Source: Cytauxzoon felis (Eukaryota; Apicomplexa; Aconoidasida; Piroplasmida; Theileriidae). From it: a stretch of 51,109 nucleotides of DNA. The notes below the pieces were generated by a model, which saw nothing but the letters and a program-made list of their open reading frames with translations, had not been told where the DNA came from and did not search any database. A program made the position numbers and the translations under genes. Of this stretch, positions 8,885 to 19,201 are shown piece by piece. The stretch is from NCBI GenBank assembly GCA_020283715.1, contig JAIQCW010000193.1:1-51109 (forward strand), written 5' to 3'. Each line of letters opens with the position of its first letter. Within the stretch, counting starts at the first letter, position 1.

Positions 8885-11197
8885 ATGTATGTAACACTAG
8901 TTGGAAGGTCAAATGTCGGAAAATCATCACTATTCAATCTTCTACTGTCACAAGGAGGAAGAATTTCAAGCTTATATAAATCTATAGTATCAGATAAACC
9001 AGGTACTACAAGAGATGCCAAGTATGGACACTTTTACATGTATGGCAACAAAATTAATCTAATAGACACTGGAGATATCGATAATTCACTACTCACAAAT
9101 GACAATTCCAAATTTAATAAATTAGAAATTAATATTTTAGATGCAATTAAGAAATCCAGATTGATTTTATTCATCCTAGATGGTAATGATGGAGTTACAC
9201 CCCTAGATGTACTAATGTGTAATAAAATCAACCACTGGACATCGGAAATTAACAATAAGCCTGATATTAAACTAATTATAAATAAAATCGATAACGAAAC
9301 ATCACCAAAGTATTATGAAACTATCAGCGATTGTCTTGCCGAATGCTACTCACTCCAACTAGGCGAACCAATATTCATCAGCGCTCTACAACGGAAAGGT
9401 ATCAGCCAAATTAAACAACTAATCAAACAAAAATTAACAAAAAATCATATTCATAATCTTGAAGAATCCGCCATACTCTCAAATTTCAATATTACACACC
9501 ATGAATTCATCCAAACGGACCCGAATGAACATGAAAATGAAATTTTCTCTACTTCACCTGAGGTCCAATCCAACTCTCTTGGTCCTGCAGACAGCTCTCC
9601 TAATTCACTCCCCGTAAACGGTGATGCCACTCCCAGAGATCGTGGCGAAGAGAAGGTAGTGAGGATAAGACCTCAAGTGGAACCCGTAGCTGATCTCAGG
9701 GAAGCGGAGGGGGAGGTAAATAGAAGAGCTGTCTGCAAGACGACCTCAGGTGGAGAAACTCCATGCAATGGAAATGATGACATTGTAGAAGGGACCTACG
9801 GTGTATCATTTGATGAAGATTTTAATTATGACGTTGATAAGTCTATACGTACGTGTACATCAGTTAGAGAATGTTATACACCAAATCACAAATGGATCAA
9901 ATTATTGAATAATGTATGTGGTTATTCACCATTTATCAGTGATGAAGATGATCGTTATATCATACCAAATGTACTTTCACCCGGTGAACAATTAGCCAGA
10001 CTCTATATACCAAATGAAAAACTACAATATAATAACACCTCTAATGAGGATTCTCCACATGAGGTTGCAACCTCCGATCCACTCGCCGTGGAGGCCTCTC
10101 CACTCGAGGTCCAATCCAACTCTCTTGGTCCTGCCGTCAGCTCTCCTAATTCACTCCCCGTAAACGGTGATGCCACTCCCAGAGATCGTGGCGATAATAG
10201 TTCAGAACAGTACAAGACCTCAAGTGGAAAACCCGTAGCTGATCTCAGGGAAGCGGAGGGGGAAGTAAATAGAAGAGGCACCACGGCGAGTGGTAAGACT
10301 TCAGGTGGAGTGGAAAGTAGTGCTTGTTCTATGGAGAATAACATATCTGGAGAGTGTGTTAGATTACAACCATTGAATGTATTAGTTCTACATAGTGTTG
10401 ATACAGACTGTTCATCATTGATGAGTATACTTACAGATGAAGAACTGATTTTTACTGGCCTTACTGTGAATTGGAATTCATATTATACTATATGGAGGAC
10501 TGATGAAGTGGAATTACCTATAGAATATCAAGTCTCAGCTCCATTGAATATAGGTGGAAGCTTAGGTAAGATGTCTATGAAACAGACACGTATATTATTA
10601 AATAAATGTGATTATGTACTATTTTGTATTAATCATGATGGATTGAATGGTGGTAATAATGTAGAGCTATCATTAACTAAACGTGAAATGTCATGGATAA
10701 CACGTAGTATAAGATGTAATAAGCCCATAATATTAATTGTAATTAGTAAAGTTAAAGTAAACTCATTTAAATTCAATAAAATCAAATCATTAAGTCATGA
10801 ATTTGAATCAATACCCATAATTCCATTAAATTTATCATCAAAATCAACATTTAAAAATAAAATTTATCAACTGTTTAGCAATTTTGAAATGAAAACATCA
10901 AAAATTAATACAAATTTATTGAATAATTGGTTAAAGACTTTTACAGAAAAATGGCCACCACCATGGTTTAAAGGATCTAAAGTTAATATTAAATTCGCAT
11001 CGCATATTAGAATCAAACCACCAACATTCTTATTATGGTCTAATGTATACGCCACATTCCCTCAACATTATCTTAGACAACTGAAAACTGCACTCTCAAA
11101 TGAATTCAATCTTAATGGAATACCAATCAAAATCATACTCAAAACAACATTCAATAAACCCAACGGTATAAAAGGCAAAAGGAAATTCATTAGATAA
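8885..11197 (+). CDS. der: Der/EngA-type double GTPase with two in-frame cassettes
   Basis: EngA/Der acts in assembly of the large subunit of bacterial-type ribosomes, so an organelle role is expected. The first G domain is intact: G1 GRSNVGKSS at residues 7-15, a TTRDAKYG switch, G3 DTGD near 61 and G4 NKID near 133. The second G domain is degenerate: LNVLVLHSVDTDCSS stands where the P-loop should be, and ISKVK stands where NKxD should be. The C-terminal KH-like domain is present (FPQHYLRQLKTALSNEF, then GIPIKI). Length is 770 residues against about 450-500 for bacterial forms, mostly from two translated cassettes (about residues 224-290 and 391-475). The start at MYVTLVGRS leaves no room for a transit peptide; a short leader exon upstream may be missed. 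Confidence 0.85.
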   Translation: MYVTLVGRSNVGKSSLFNLLLSQGGRISSLYKSIVSDKPGTTRDAKYGHFYMYGNKINLIDTGDIDNSLLTNDNSKFNKLEINILDAIKKSRLILFILDGNDGVTPLDVLMCNKINHWTSEINNKPDIKLIINKIDNETSPKYYETISDCLAECYSLQLGEPIFISALQRKGISQIKQLIKQKLTKNHIHNLEESAILSNFNITHHEFIQTDPNEHENEIFSTSPEVQSNSLGPADSSPNSLPVNGDATPRDRGEEKVVRIRPQVEPVADLREAEGEVNRRAVCKTTSGGETPCNGNDDIVEGTYGVSFDEDFNYDVDKSIRTCTSVRECYTPNHKWIKLLNNVCGYSPFISDEDDRYIIPNVLSPGEQLARLYIPNEKLQYNNTSNEDSPHEVATSDPLAVEASPLEVQSNSLGPAVSSPNSLPVNGDATPRDRGDNSSEQYKTSSGKPVADLREAEGEVNRRGTTASGKTSGGVESSACSMENNISGECVRLQPLNVLVLHSVDTDCSSLMSILTDEELIFTGLTVNWNSYYTIWRTDEVELPIEYQVSAPLNIGGSLGKMSMKQTRILLNKCDYVLFCINHDGLNGGNNVELSLTKREMSWITRSIRCNKPIILIVISKVKVNSFKFNKIKSLSHEFESIPIIPLNLSSKSTFKNKIYQLFSNFEMKTSKINTNLLNNWLKTFTEKWPPPWFKGSKVNIKFASHIRIKPPTFLLWSNVYATFPQHYLRQLKTALSNEFNLNGIPIKIILKTTFNKPNGIKGKRKFIR
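9555..9754 (+). repeat. Cassette copy 7, exonic (Der)
   Basis: A compact full copy of 200 bp, the best for defining the unit. Ends are CACCTGAGGTCC and GACCTCAGGTGGA. Slot hairpins with loop TGC lie on both sides (CTGCAGACAGC left, GCTGTCTGCAAGAC right). GCCAC/GTGGC is at 9626-9646 and GCT/AGC at 9689-9705. It separates the first G domain from the degenerate second one. Confidence 0.9.
10055..10309 (+). repeat. Cassette copy 8, exonic (Der)
   Basis: In-frame copy with left slots CCACTCGCCGTGG and CTGCCGTCAG, right slot CCACGGCGAGTGG, and CCGTAAACGG in place of the CTCTAAAGAG hairpin. The reverse strand is also open for more than 100 codons. Confidence 0.85.
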
Positions 11198-11224
11198 TAT
11201 CCTCACTATCCTCTCAACCTCTCT

Positions 11225-11671
11225 TCCACTAGGCGTTACACCGTAGGTCCAATCCAACTCTCTTGGTCCTGCAGACGGCCCTTCCAATTACCTATCTCTA
11301 AAGAGTAGAGCCACTCCCGGAGATCGTGGCGATGTTAACTGGGAAGAACGTAAATGTTAACCCATAAGAACAGCAAAATCTACCCGGAGGAACAAAAAAA
11401 GTACAACCCGGAAGAACGGACATCCACCTGAGGTCCTATCCTACATTCCTTCGTCTTGCAGACAGCTCTTCTATTTACTTCCCCCTCCGCTTCCCTGAGA
11501 TCAGCTACGGGTATTTCACTCGAGGTCCAATCACTGACTTCTCTCTGCCACGATCTCCGGGAGTGGCTTTACCGTTTACGGGGAGTGAATTCGAAGAGCT
11601 GTCTGCAAGACGAAGGAATGTAGGATAGGACCTCAGGTGGATAGCTGACGGCAGGACTGACCTCAGGTGGA
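11225..11671. repeat. Cassette copy 9, intergenic, with CCCGGAAGAAC tract
   Basis: Occupies most of the space between the converging Der and AAA-like genes. At 11338-11425 it carries tandem degenerate units of the type ACCCGGAAGAACG, ACCCATAAGAACA, ACCCGGAGGAACA. No other feature is seen in 11198-11702. Confidence 0.8.
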
Positions 11672-11702
11672 TTGGACATTGAGTGTAGTGATGATAATTA
11701 TA

Positions 11703-12948
11703 TTAGATATTAATAATGTTGTATAATCTTCCAGGTCGTATGAGTGATTGATCAATATTGAGTTGATTATCATCGATAGTTGCAATAATGAGTACAGTTT
11801 TATTACGATCATTGGGTATGACTTTATTAAATCCATCTAATAATAATAATAATGTTGTTAATAATCGTCTTTGTAATGAATCTAAATGAGATCTATTGGT
11901 AAAATATTGTAATCCTTCAATACATAAACATAACAATCCATCCTTAGCATCATTTATATATGATTGGAAATAATAACATAATTTCTCTTCAGTTTCACTA
12001 AAATATGGCGATAATATTTCAGAAATATGTATAACTTTCAATTGTAATAATTTTTTTGTACCTTTAATATTAACTTTATCCTGTAATGATTTATACCAAT
12101 TAATAAATCTACAACCAGCTGAATCACCATAAATTAAAATATTATTAGAACTCTCAATGCCATAAATATCATACAAATTGCGATAGTCATATAATGAAAT
12201 TATAATCTGCGATAACTCCTCAAAACCTAATGTCGATATACCATCCAATGCTGATGATACACTATTGTACACCAATGTACATTCATCATCCTCAGATCTC
12301 TCGATCTTATCTATATAAATCATTATATATATAGTAAAATGATCGTTGAATGAAATGTTGTCAACTAGGTGTCCATCCTGTAGACAACTCCTTCACCTGA
12401 GGTCCAATCCAACTCTCCTTCCACTCGCCGTGGAGGCTCTCCAACTGAGGTTACATCCTCGCATTCTCTTGCAGAGAGCTCTTCTAATTCACTCCCCGTA
12501 GACGGTAATGCCACTCCCGGAGATCGTGGCGATGATGAAGGTAGTGATTGGACCTCGGGTGGAATACCTGGAAGCGATCTGCGGGAGCTGGAAGGGGAAG
12601 TAAATAGAAGAGCTGTCTGCAAGACGAAGAGAGTAGTATTGGGCCTCAGGTGGAATAGATAACAGTTTGCTCAGCGTGTTCGCTTAATGTGTGTGGATAC
12701 TTACCGTAATTTGTATGTATGAATGTATTGGTTAATGTTGCGATGCTATTAATGGTATTGAAGACATTATTTATGTATTCCTTGTTGAGGAATTTGAGGT
12801 TTAAAAGATTAATTTGGGGTGTGTCGTTAGAATCATGATCAAGTAGACAGATTATGATCCATTCGAATATGGATTTACGGAGTAATTCATTTGGATTATT
12901 AATAATTGGATTAAAATATAAATTTAATAAATTTAAATTAAGATTCAT
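11703..12948 (-). CDS. Degenerate AAA ATPase-like protein (exons 12948-12705 and 12310-11703)
   Basis: 283 residues after removing a 394-nt cassette-bearing intron; donor GTAAGT at 12704-12699 and acceptor ATATAG at 12311 join in phase 1. The C-terminal half follows the AAA order: NILIYGDSAG in the Walker A position (expected GPPGTGK), LLCLCIEGLQ in the Walker B position (expected IDE), a long helix ending LLLLDGF, then VLIIATIDDN and SLIRPGRL in the sensor-1 and arginine-finger region. Lys of Walker A and Asp-Glu of Walker B are both missing, so it should not hydrolyse ATP. The protein stops right after RPGRLYNIINI, without the alpha-helical lid. It may be a non-catalytic partner or a truncated gene. 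It starts only 3 nt after the stop of the gene upstream on the same strand. Confidence 0.6.
12394..12654. repeat. Cassette copy 10, in the AAA-like gene intron
   Basis: Full copy with left slot CTCTTGCAGAG and right slot GTCT/AGAC, CCGTAGACGG in the third hairpin position, and an AGC/GCT arm hairpin whose loop is GATCTGCGGGA. The rest of the intron adds about 130 nt. Confidence 0.85.
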
Positions 12949-12951
12949 AAT

Positions 12952-15900
12952 TTATTGTTTATCTATCGTAGGTAATTTAATAAAACCTTCACCCTCTATA
13001 TATTCATCACCGTCTTCTTTAATCAAAGGTTCAAAATCTGGTTCATGTTCACTTGCAGTTAATGTTTCCATATCATCTGGTGGTGGTATGACTCTATCAA
13101 ATAAATATTTAGTATCTTTTGATATCCTTATATCAGACTCCAATCTATTAAATACACCATGTGGTAATGGCTTATAACCCAATCTTATATGATCACGCCA
13201 TATATGTATCAAACCCAAATCATGTATAAAACGATACCTAAATGGATAATGGACTCTCAATACCTGTATCTGATCATATATCTTATATAATATACGACCC
13301 AAACGTAAACCCTAAAATATATTATATATGCGAGGAGCATAACGAATAACAGTATCAATACAAGTCATATTCAACTCTCCTTCCACTCGAGGTTACCTCT
13401 ACCAATGGTCTTTCAGACAGCTTCTCTATTTACTTCCCCCTCCGCTTCCCTGAGATCAGCTACGAGTATTCCACTTGAGGTCCAGTGACTATACTTCCGC
13501 CACGATCTCCGGGAGTGGCTTTACCGTTTACGGGGAGTGAATTGGAAGAGCTGACGGCAGGACCTACGGTGGAGGCGAGTGGAACAGAGTTGGATTGGAC
13601 TTCGGGTGGAGGCGAGTGGGAATAGTGGCGGTATAACCTTGGGTTGATGATATCTGGTTCGCTTGAGGTAACTAACTTGTATTTCTTCGGGTTTACCGAA
13701 TTTGGCAACGGTGATGGTTTTGGGAATTGTGAGTTCTGGTGGTAGACAGATGATGGGATGTCCACGATAATTGATGAACCATATTATTCCATTGAAAAAT
13801 TTTGCCCATGTGAATTTGAGGTATTTAAGTCCATCACCCCAATTAAATCCGATATGATCCATGATAGGTCTTCTTAACCAATGCTCTTTAGCATCAATAT
13901 CACCTTCTCTAAATTGTTTTATAAATAGTCCTAATGGCATTCCCCAAAATTCATTAGGCCAAAATTCGTTCTCTGGTACCCTCCAACTACTTTTTAATAT
14001 ATTAAATGTTATAGGCTCAAATTCTTCACCCTTGCGAAATAAATCGTAATTGTAATCGTAATATATATCCTACAAGAAATAAAATTTTAATATACTTCAA
14101 TGTCTACTAATTCACCTCCACCTGAGGTCCAATCCAACTCTTTTCGTCCTGCCGTCAGCTCTTCTAATTACCTATCTCTAAAGAGTAAAGCCACTCCCAT
14201 AGATCGTGGCTGAAGTGTAGTCATTGGAACTCAGGTGGAGACCTCTAGTGGATGTGGAATACCTGGATGCGATCTACGGGAGCTGGAGGGGGAAGTAAAT
14301 AGAAGAGCTGTCTGCAAGACGACCTCAGGTGGAACGGCGAGTAGAAGGTCTCAGGTAGAATAGAGTTGATATGTTGTTAAACATACATTAAATAGTATCA
14401 TGGCTTGAATGACTTGTTCGAATGACCAGTGATAGAAAGCATAGTGGTGTCCACCTTCTAATTCAGCTCGAGTATTTCTTTTGATGAGTGGACAAGTATT
14501 TGAGAATTTATTATGATTGAGTATTTCATTGACGATTTTTTTTAGTACATCTGTACGTATACTGACTTTGTTGGTAGGTTCTGGTAACTTTTGAGGATTA
14601 CGGAATATGAGAGAATCTAATAGACGATCTCGTTCATCAAATAGATAATTCAATATAATATCACTTGCCTCATTAGCACGTCTCTTGGCATCAATTGTAT
14701 ATTCGTTCTCTTCATCACCTTCAACATCACCTTTATTTAAACCCGTACTAGATAATCTCTTTATACCATGAAATAAATCCCATTGTCGCAATTTACTAAC
14801 TATCGTATTCATCGGTACTATTATAGATATGAAATATTATACTACTCATTACATATAAAGTCATAGCCTTGTAGATAACTCTTCCATCTGAAGTCATCTT
14901 TTCCATTGCATGGAGCTCTCCACTCGAGGTCAGTCCTGCCGTCAGCTCTTCTATTTACTTCCCCTCGGATTCCCGTAGATCATCTTCGGTATTTTGTTAA
15001 CCCGGAAGAACGTAAATGTTAACCCATAAGAACAGCAAAATCTACCCGGAGGAACAAAAAAAGTACAACTCGGGAGAACAGGAAGGTATGGATGTAACCT
15101 CGAGTGGACTACCCGTAGCTGATCTCAGGGAAGCGGAGGGGAAGTAAATAGAAAAGCTGACGGCAGGAATGTAACCTCAGGTGTAGAGGATAAGAACTAT
15201 CATGTATAAAAGTTCAGTTGATTGAATTGTCTATTGTTTAGATAACTTACTAGTTTCTCTATCAATTCGTTTACGCTTTTCGATGTATTGATTTATTGGG
15301 AATTGTATGGATTTAAGTAATTTATTGGAATATTTTATATCATCATGTGTAAAATTAATATTCCTTTGTGTTAATTTCTGATGATATTTATGATAAAGTG
15401 ATTTAGATTTCTCAAATAAATCAATTAAATCCAATAAATAATTAAGATCCCTACCCAATGGATATCCCTGTAAACACTCATATTCATCATCTTCCTCAAA
15501 TATAAAACTATAATCAATATCATAATCATTAAAACGATCCTATAAAATATATATTATACATCAACTATAATCATATCCCTTCATCCTAAAACTCTACTCA
15601 AGGTCCAATCCAACTTTGTTCATCCTGCCGTCAGCTTCTCTATTTACCTCCCCTCGGATTCCCGTAGATCATCCTCGGTATGTCTACCCGGAAGAACGAA
15701 GATAATCAACCCCTAAGAACAGGAATTCTACCCGGAGGAACAGACCTCAAGTGGAATACCCGAGAGCGATCTACGGGAGCTTGAGGGGGAAATAAATAGA
15801 GAAGCTGTCTGCAAGACGACCTCAGGTGGAACGTCTATTGGAATACATGGTGGAGTAGGATGAGATGTATGATTTCGAGTAAGAATAGAGTGAATGGTTG

Positions 15901-16470
15901 ACATACCTTATGGATTATAAGTCCCATTAGTAACCTCCTCATGCAATCGGAGACATTGAATATGGTACCTTGATCAAATAGTTTCTTTATGAATATTGAG
16001 GTGAATTTACGAATATCTTCTACATGTTTAATATCTTTATCCATTATTAGATCACTTTCTGCTACAGGTTGATCATCAATTTCCCATTGATGTATAACAG
16101 GCCTGGATACTTTGTTTTCATCACTGAAAGATCCATCCGAAACTTCATCCTCTATAGATTTATCCTCAAATTCATCATTTATGTGTTCAACATTTTCTTT
16201 TGTTGAAGATTCTTCATCGCCTAGATCAGTTCCGGATGTTGAAGGCTTGGACACAGATTCATGCGTAGAATGTAGAGAAGATCCATCAAAGACATCATTA
16301 TCATCATCAGATGTTAATGGCTTGTTTTCATCATTTCTTGGTCCCTTTTCATCGTTACCGTATCCATTTTTATAACCACGTTCACTCCACAGATGTGTAG
16401 AATGTCTACCATGCGATGAGGTAATGATATATGCATCAATTGTAACAATTATATAAAAATAAAAATACAT
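12952..16470 (-). CDS. Secretory-pathway protein of unknown function, 691 aa, five exons, every intron carrying a cassette
   Basis: Exons, in order: 16470-15907, 15539-15251, 14817-14387, 14069-13638, 13311-12952. Every join uses a GT donor (GTATGT, GTAAGT, GTATGT, GTTATA) and an AG acceptor and keeps phase, giving 691 residues. Residues 1-21 (MYFYFYIIVTIDAYIITSSHG) look like a signal peptide, possibly the first half of an apicoplast targeting signal. An acidic Ser/Asp-rich linker runs to about 150. The rest is a basic/aromatic globular region with notable stretches GFNWGDGLKYLKFTW, INYRGHPIICLPPEL and YHQPKGLRLGRILYKIYDQ, ending in an acidic tail. I do not recognise a family; the later part has the feel of an organelle ribosome or RNA-associated protein, but that is only an impression. 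The four introns are 367, 433, 317 and 326 nt. Confidence 0.75.
13383..13610. repeat. Cassette copy 11, intron 4 of the 691-aa gene
   Basis: Seen from the gene strand it runs GCCAC/GTGGC first, then GCT/AGC, the same sense as exonic copies. The third hairpin is CCGTTTACGG; the slots are GTCT/AGAC-like and CTG/CAG. Confidence 0.85.
14118..14359. repeat. Cassette copy 12, intron 3 of the 691-aa gene
   Basis: Full copy with CTGCCGTCAG left and GTCT/AGAC right slots. The first arm hairpin reads GCCAC-TCCCATAGATC-GTGGC, a loop variant. The second arm hairpin has left flank GGATGC and loop GATCTACGGGA. Confidence 0.85.
14882..15186. repeat. Cassette copy 13, intron 2 of the 691-aa gene, with CCCGGAAGAAC tract
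   Basis: Includes slot CCATTGCATGG (14903-14913), a reverse-strand GGAT/ATCC-type arm hairpin interrupted near 14985, a CCCGGAAGAAC-type tract at 14998-15082, then GCT/AGC and CTG/CAG hairpins. It has no GCCAC/GTGGC hairpin. Confidence 0.8.
15594..15856. repeat. Cassette copy 14, intron 1 of the 691-aa gene, with CCCGGAAGAAC tract
   Basis: Left arm CTGCCGTCAG plus a reverse GGAT-type hairpin. The middle tract 15684-15748 has three units ending AAGAAC, AAGAAC and AGGAAC. Right arm AGC/GCT hairpin plus GTCT/AGAC slot and terminal ACCTCAGGTGG. Confidence 0.8.
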
Positions 16471-16532
16471 TAGTCATTTTTAAATACAAATTTGAATTAA
16501 ATTTTAAATTTTATAAATTATTAATCCACACA

Positions 16533-18425
16533 CTAAGTGGATCCTATTTCTCCGCGGTGTTTGAACCTCTGATGTATATACAAAGCCAGACATATAGTGG
16601 ATGAACCTACGACCTTCCGAACTGTAATCTCTTCATCTATAAATATATAACCGAGTAATATTGTCATGAATGGTCTCAACATATGAAATAATGCGACAGT
16701 AGTAGCACCCAATACCTAATCATTGTTATAAAAACCCTTTAAAGAAATAAAACATACAGTCAATGAATATATCTGTATACGCCATCCCAAATATATTATA
16801 GCCAATACAGAATATATAACACATATTATGTGCTCAACTGTAAATTAAGAATGAATATAAATCGAAATATAAGTCTCGCCATCCTTATTTCCCATTGAGT
16901 GGAGGTCCTCCACCTGATGTTACCTCTCCTTTCCCACTCGCCGTGGTGGCTTCTTCTATTTACTTCCCCCTTCGCTTCCCTGAGATCAGCTGCGGGTTCC
17001 ACTTGAGGTTACATCACTACACTTCCGCCACGATCTCTGGGAGTGGCTGTACTCTTTAGAGATAGGTAATTAAAGGAGCTGACGGCAGGATGAAGAAAGT
17101 TGGATTGGACCTCGGGTGGAAAGGTCTCCACAATAGTTGTGGGACCGATGGTATAGAATGTTCACTAAGTTGGTGTATAAACTAACGCTCAACATCGAGT
17201 AGTGTGAGTATATCTCCTAATAGTGAGTCTTCGGAGTTGTAAACTGTGATGATAATTGCAGCAGGTAGTGCAACAAGAATTGAAAATGCGATTTGATTTT
17301 TAAGTAATACGGATCTTTCAAATTTTTGACTAGCCAATTTTAGCAGAACAACCTGAAAATATAATCAAATGTTAAATTAACAGCATTTTAATCTAAATCG
17401 ACACCGATGTGTTCCATATTTACACCATTTCGTCTGAGGTATAATCCACCTCTCTTAGTCTTGCAGACAGCCTTCTCTATTTGCTTCCCCGTAAACGGTA
17501 TAGCCACTCCCAGAGATCGTGGCATTGAAGAAGGTATGGAATGGACCTCGAGTGGAACCCGCAGCTGATCTCAGGGAAGCGGAGGGAGAACTAAATAGAG
17601 AAGCTGACGGCAGGACGACCTCAGGTAGAGGTGAATGTAGATGATGGGCCTTATTGTGTATACAGATGTCACTCATTCTTCACTAAAACCAACTTGTAAT
17701 GATTTTGTGATGGGTACCATGAAGAGAAGTAGATAAGTGAATCCGGTTGTTGCTGTAGGGTGTTTGTGATAAAGAGTACCAAAGATACCATTGAAATTAT
17801 GTGATAAGTCAAGACCAAAATATACACCGAAAAGTGCCAAAATTAGTGCAAAAACTGTATACTTGGTGATGGCTTCTAGTTGAACGTAATGTGATAACAG
17901 TGCTGTTAGCAGCGGTATACCGGGCGTTATAATGGCTATAGTTGATGCCTCTAGTGAAGTGATGACAAACGGTAATATAGACTGTCTAAGAGCACCACAA
18001 ATACAGCCAGCCGACATTATCCAATTGATATCATCATTATAATCATTGGATAACTCTATGATATTTATGTCTTTCCATTCTTTACCTTCAAATATCATAT
18101 TACTGTACATCAGAATGGTCAATAAAACAATTGATGCCAATGATCTGAGGAATATAAACGACTCTGCTGTACCTCCTTCGAGCATGAAATATCTAATTAC
18201 AACCGCATTCCCTAAACGGAAATTCGGATAATAAATTTATAAATACATACCGGAGTATAATAAAATGGTTATGAACATCAAAATATTAGCAAATATAGTA
18301 GATCTTGTGCTTATATTCTCCACATTATTATTCTCGCAATACTCACAGGGTGTTGATGTATCACCCAAGCATACACATCTATCACAAGACTCCTCATCCA
18401 ATACACCCTCATATAATCTTACCAT
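16533..18425 (-). CDS. DMT/EamA-type membrane transporter, five exons
   Basis: Exons 18425-18251, 18211-17694, 17352-17187, 16837-16758 and 16715-16533 join in frame to 373 residues. After a short Cys-rich N-terminus (CDRCVCLGDTSTPCEYC) come about ten hydrophobic segments. The pattern is that of the drug/metabolite transporter superfamily: a first repeat ending LEASTIAIITPGIPLLTALL, and a second repeat VLGATTVALFHMLRPFMTIL followed by GYIFIDEEIT and a final glycine-rich span. Substrate cannot be told; relatives move nucleotide sugars, triose phosphates or drugs. Introns 1 and 4 are about 40 nt, while introns 2 and 3 (341 and 349 nt) each hold a cassette, so small and large introns are contrasted within one gene. 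The intron 3 donor (GTTAGT at 17186) is chosen by phase. Confidence 0.75.
16909..17120. repeat. Cassette copy 15, intron 3 of the DMT gene
   Basis: Left slot CCACTCGCCGTGG, then reverse GCT/AGC hairpin, GCCAC/GTGGC with loop TCCCAGAGATC (reverse), CTCTTTAGAG, and right slot CTGACGGCAG. Confidence 0.85.
17431..17629. repeat. Cassette copy 16, intron 2 of the DMT gene
   Basis: Runs in the sense opposite to exonic copies when read on the gene strand. Slots GTCTTGCAGAC and CTGACGGCAG; third hairpin CCGTAAACGG. Confidence 0.85.
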
Positions 18426-18636
18426 TCTATATATTATAAATCTACATGTTATTATGTTTTAACTCAATTCTCATCGGCTTAGATATACCAATCACCACAC
18501 AAAGTTGAGAAGAGATGTCTATTACAGTATGTATTAATATCCATTAGATATTAACCAGTTTATTACTTAAATAATACCTTAAATATTTATTTTAATCTAT
18601 CAATCATTATATACTCGAACCAATTATATCTCTACT

Positions 18637-19133
18637 CCACTCGAGGTCCAATCCAACTCTCTTCCACTCTTCGTTCCACCTAAGGTCCAATCTACCTCTT
18701 CTTCCACTCTTCGTTCCACCTGAGGTCGTCTTGCAGACAGCTCCTCTATTTACTTATCTCTAAAGAGTAAAGCCACTCCCGGAGATCGTGGCAGTGTCAA
18801 CCCCTAAGAACGGAAATATGTCTACCCGGAGTAACAAAAAAGTTTAACTCGGAAGAACAGGCCTCAACTATAGAAGATGTAACCTCAGGTGGAACCCGAA
18901 AGTGATCTATGGGAACTTGAGGGATAACTAATTAAAAGAAGCCACCACGGCGAGTGGAAGAGGTGAAGGTAGTGATTGATCATCCATCATGGGAATGATG
19001 GAAGATGGTGCTAAGGATATGTTGGATGTAACCTCAAGTGGAATACCCGTAGCTGATCTCAGGGAAGCGGAGGGACAACTAAATAGAGAAGGCCACCACG
19101 GCGAGTGGAACGACCTCAAGTGGAGAGCTGACG
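18637..19133. repeat. Cassette copy 17, intergenic double copy
   Basis: Two fused cassettes. It contains a short direct repeat of about 45 bp (TCTTCCACTCTTCGTTCCACC, twice), a CCCGGAAGAAC tract at 18797-18860, the AAGT/ACTT arm hairpin at 18900-18918, the palindrome CCATCAT-GGGA-ATGATGG at 18984-19001, and two right arms. The stretch 18426-18636 is plain AT-rich DNA. Confidence 0.8.
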
Positions 19134-19201
19134 GGATGACTAAAGAAGTTAATATGTATTATATAATAATAATGTAATAATTTTGAATATATTTAATATG
19201 T

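Noticed and set aside
10003..10344. Antisense 113-codon frame as a gene
   Set aside because: Lies mostly in cassette copy 8 and repeats the antisense translation of other copies; explained by the element. The same applies to 12365-12622, 33878-34297 and 41058-41351.
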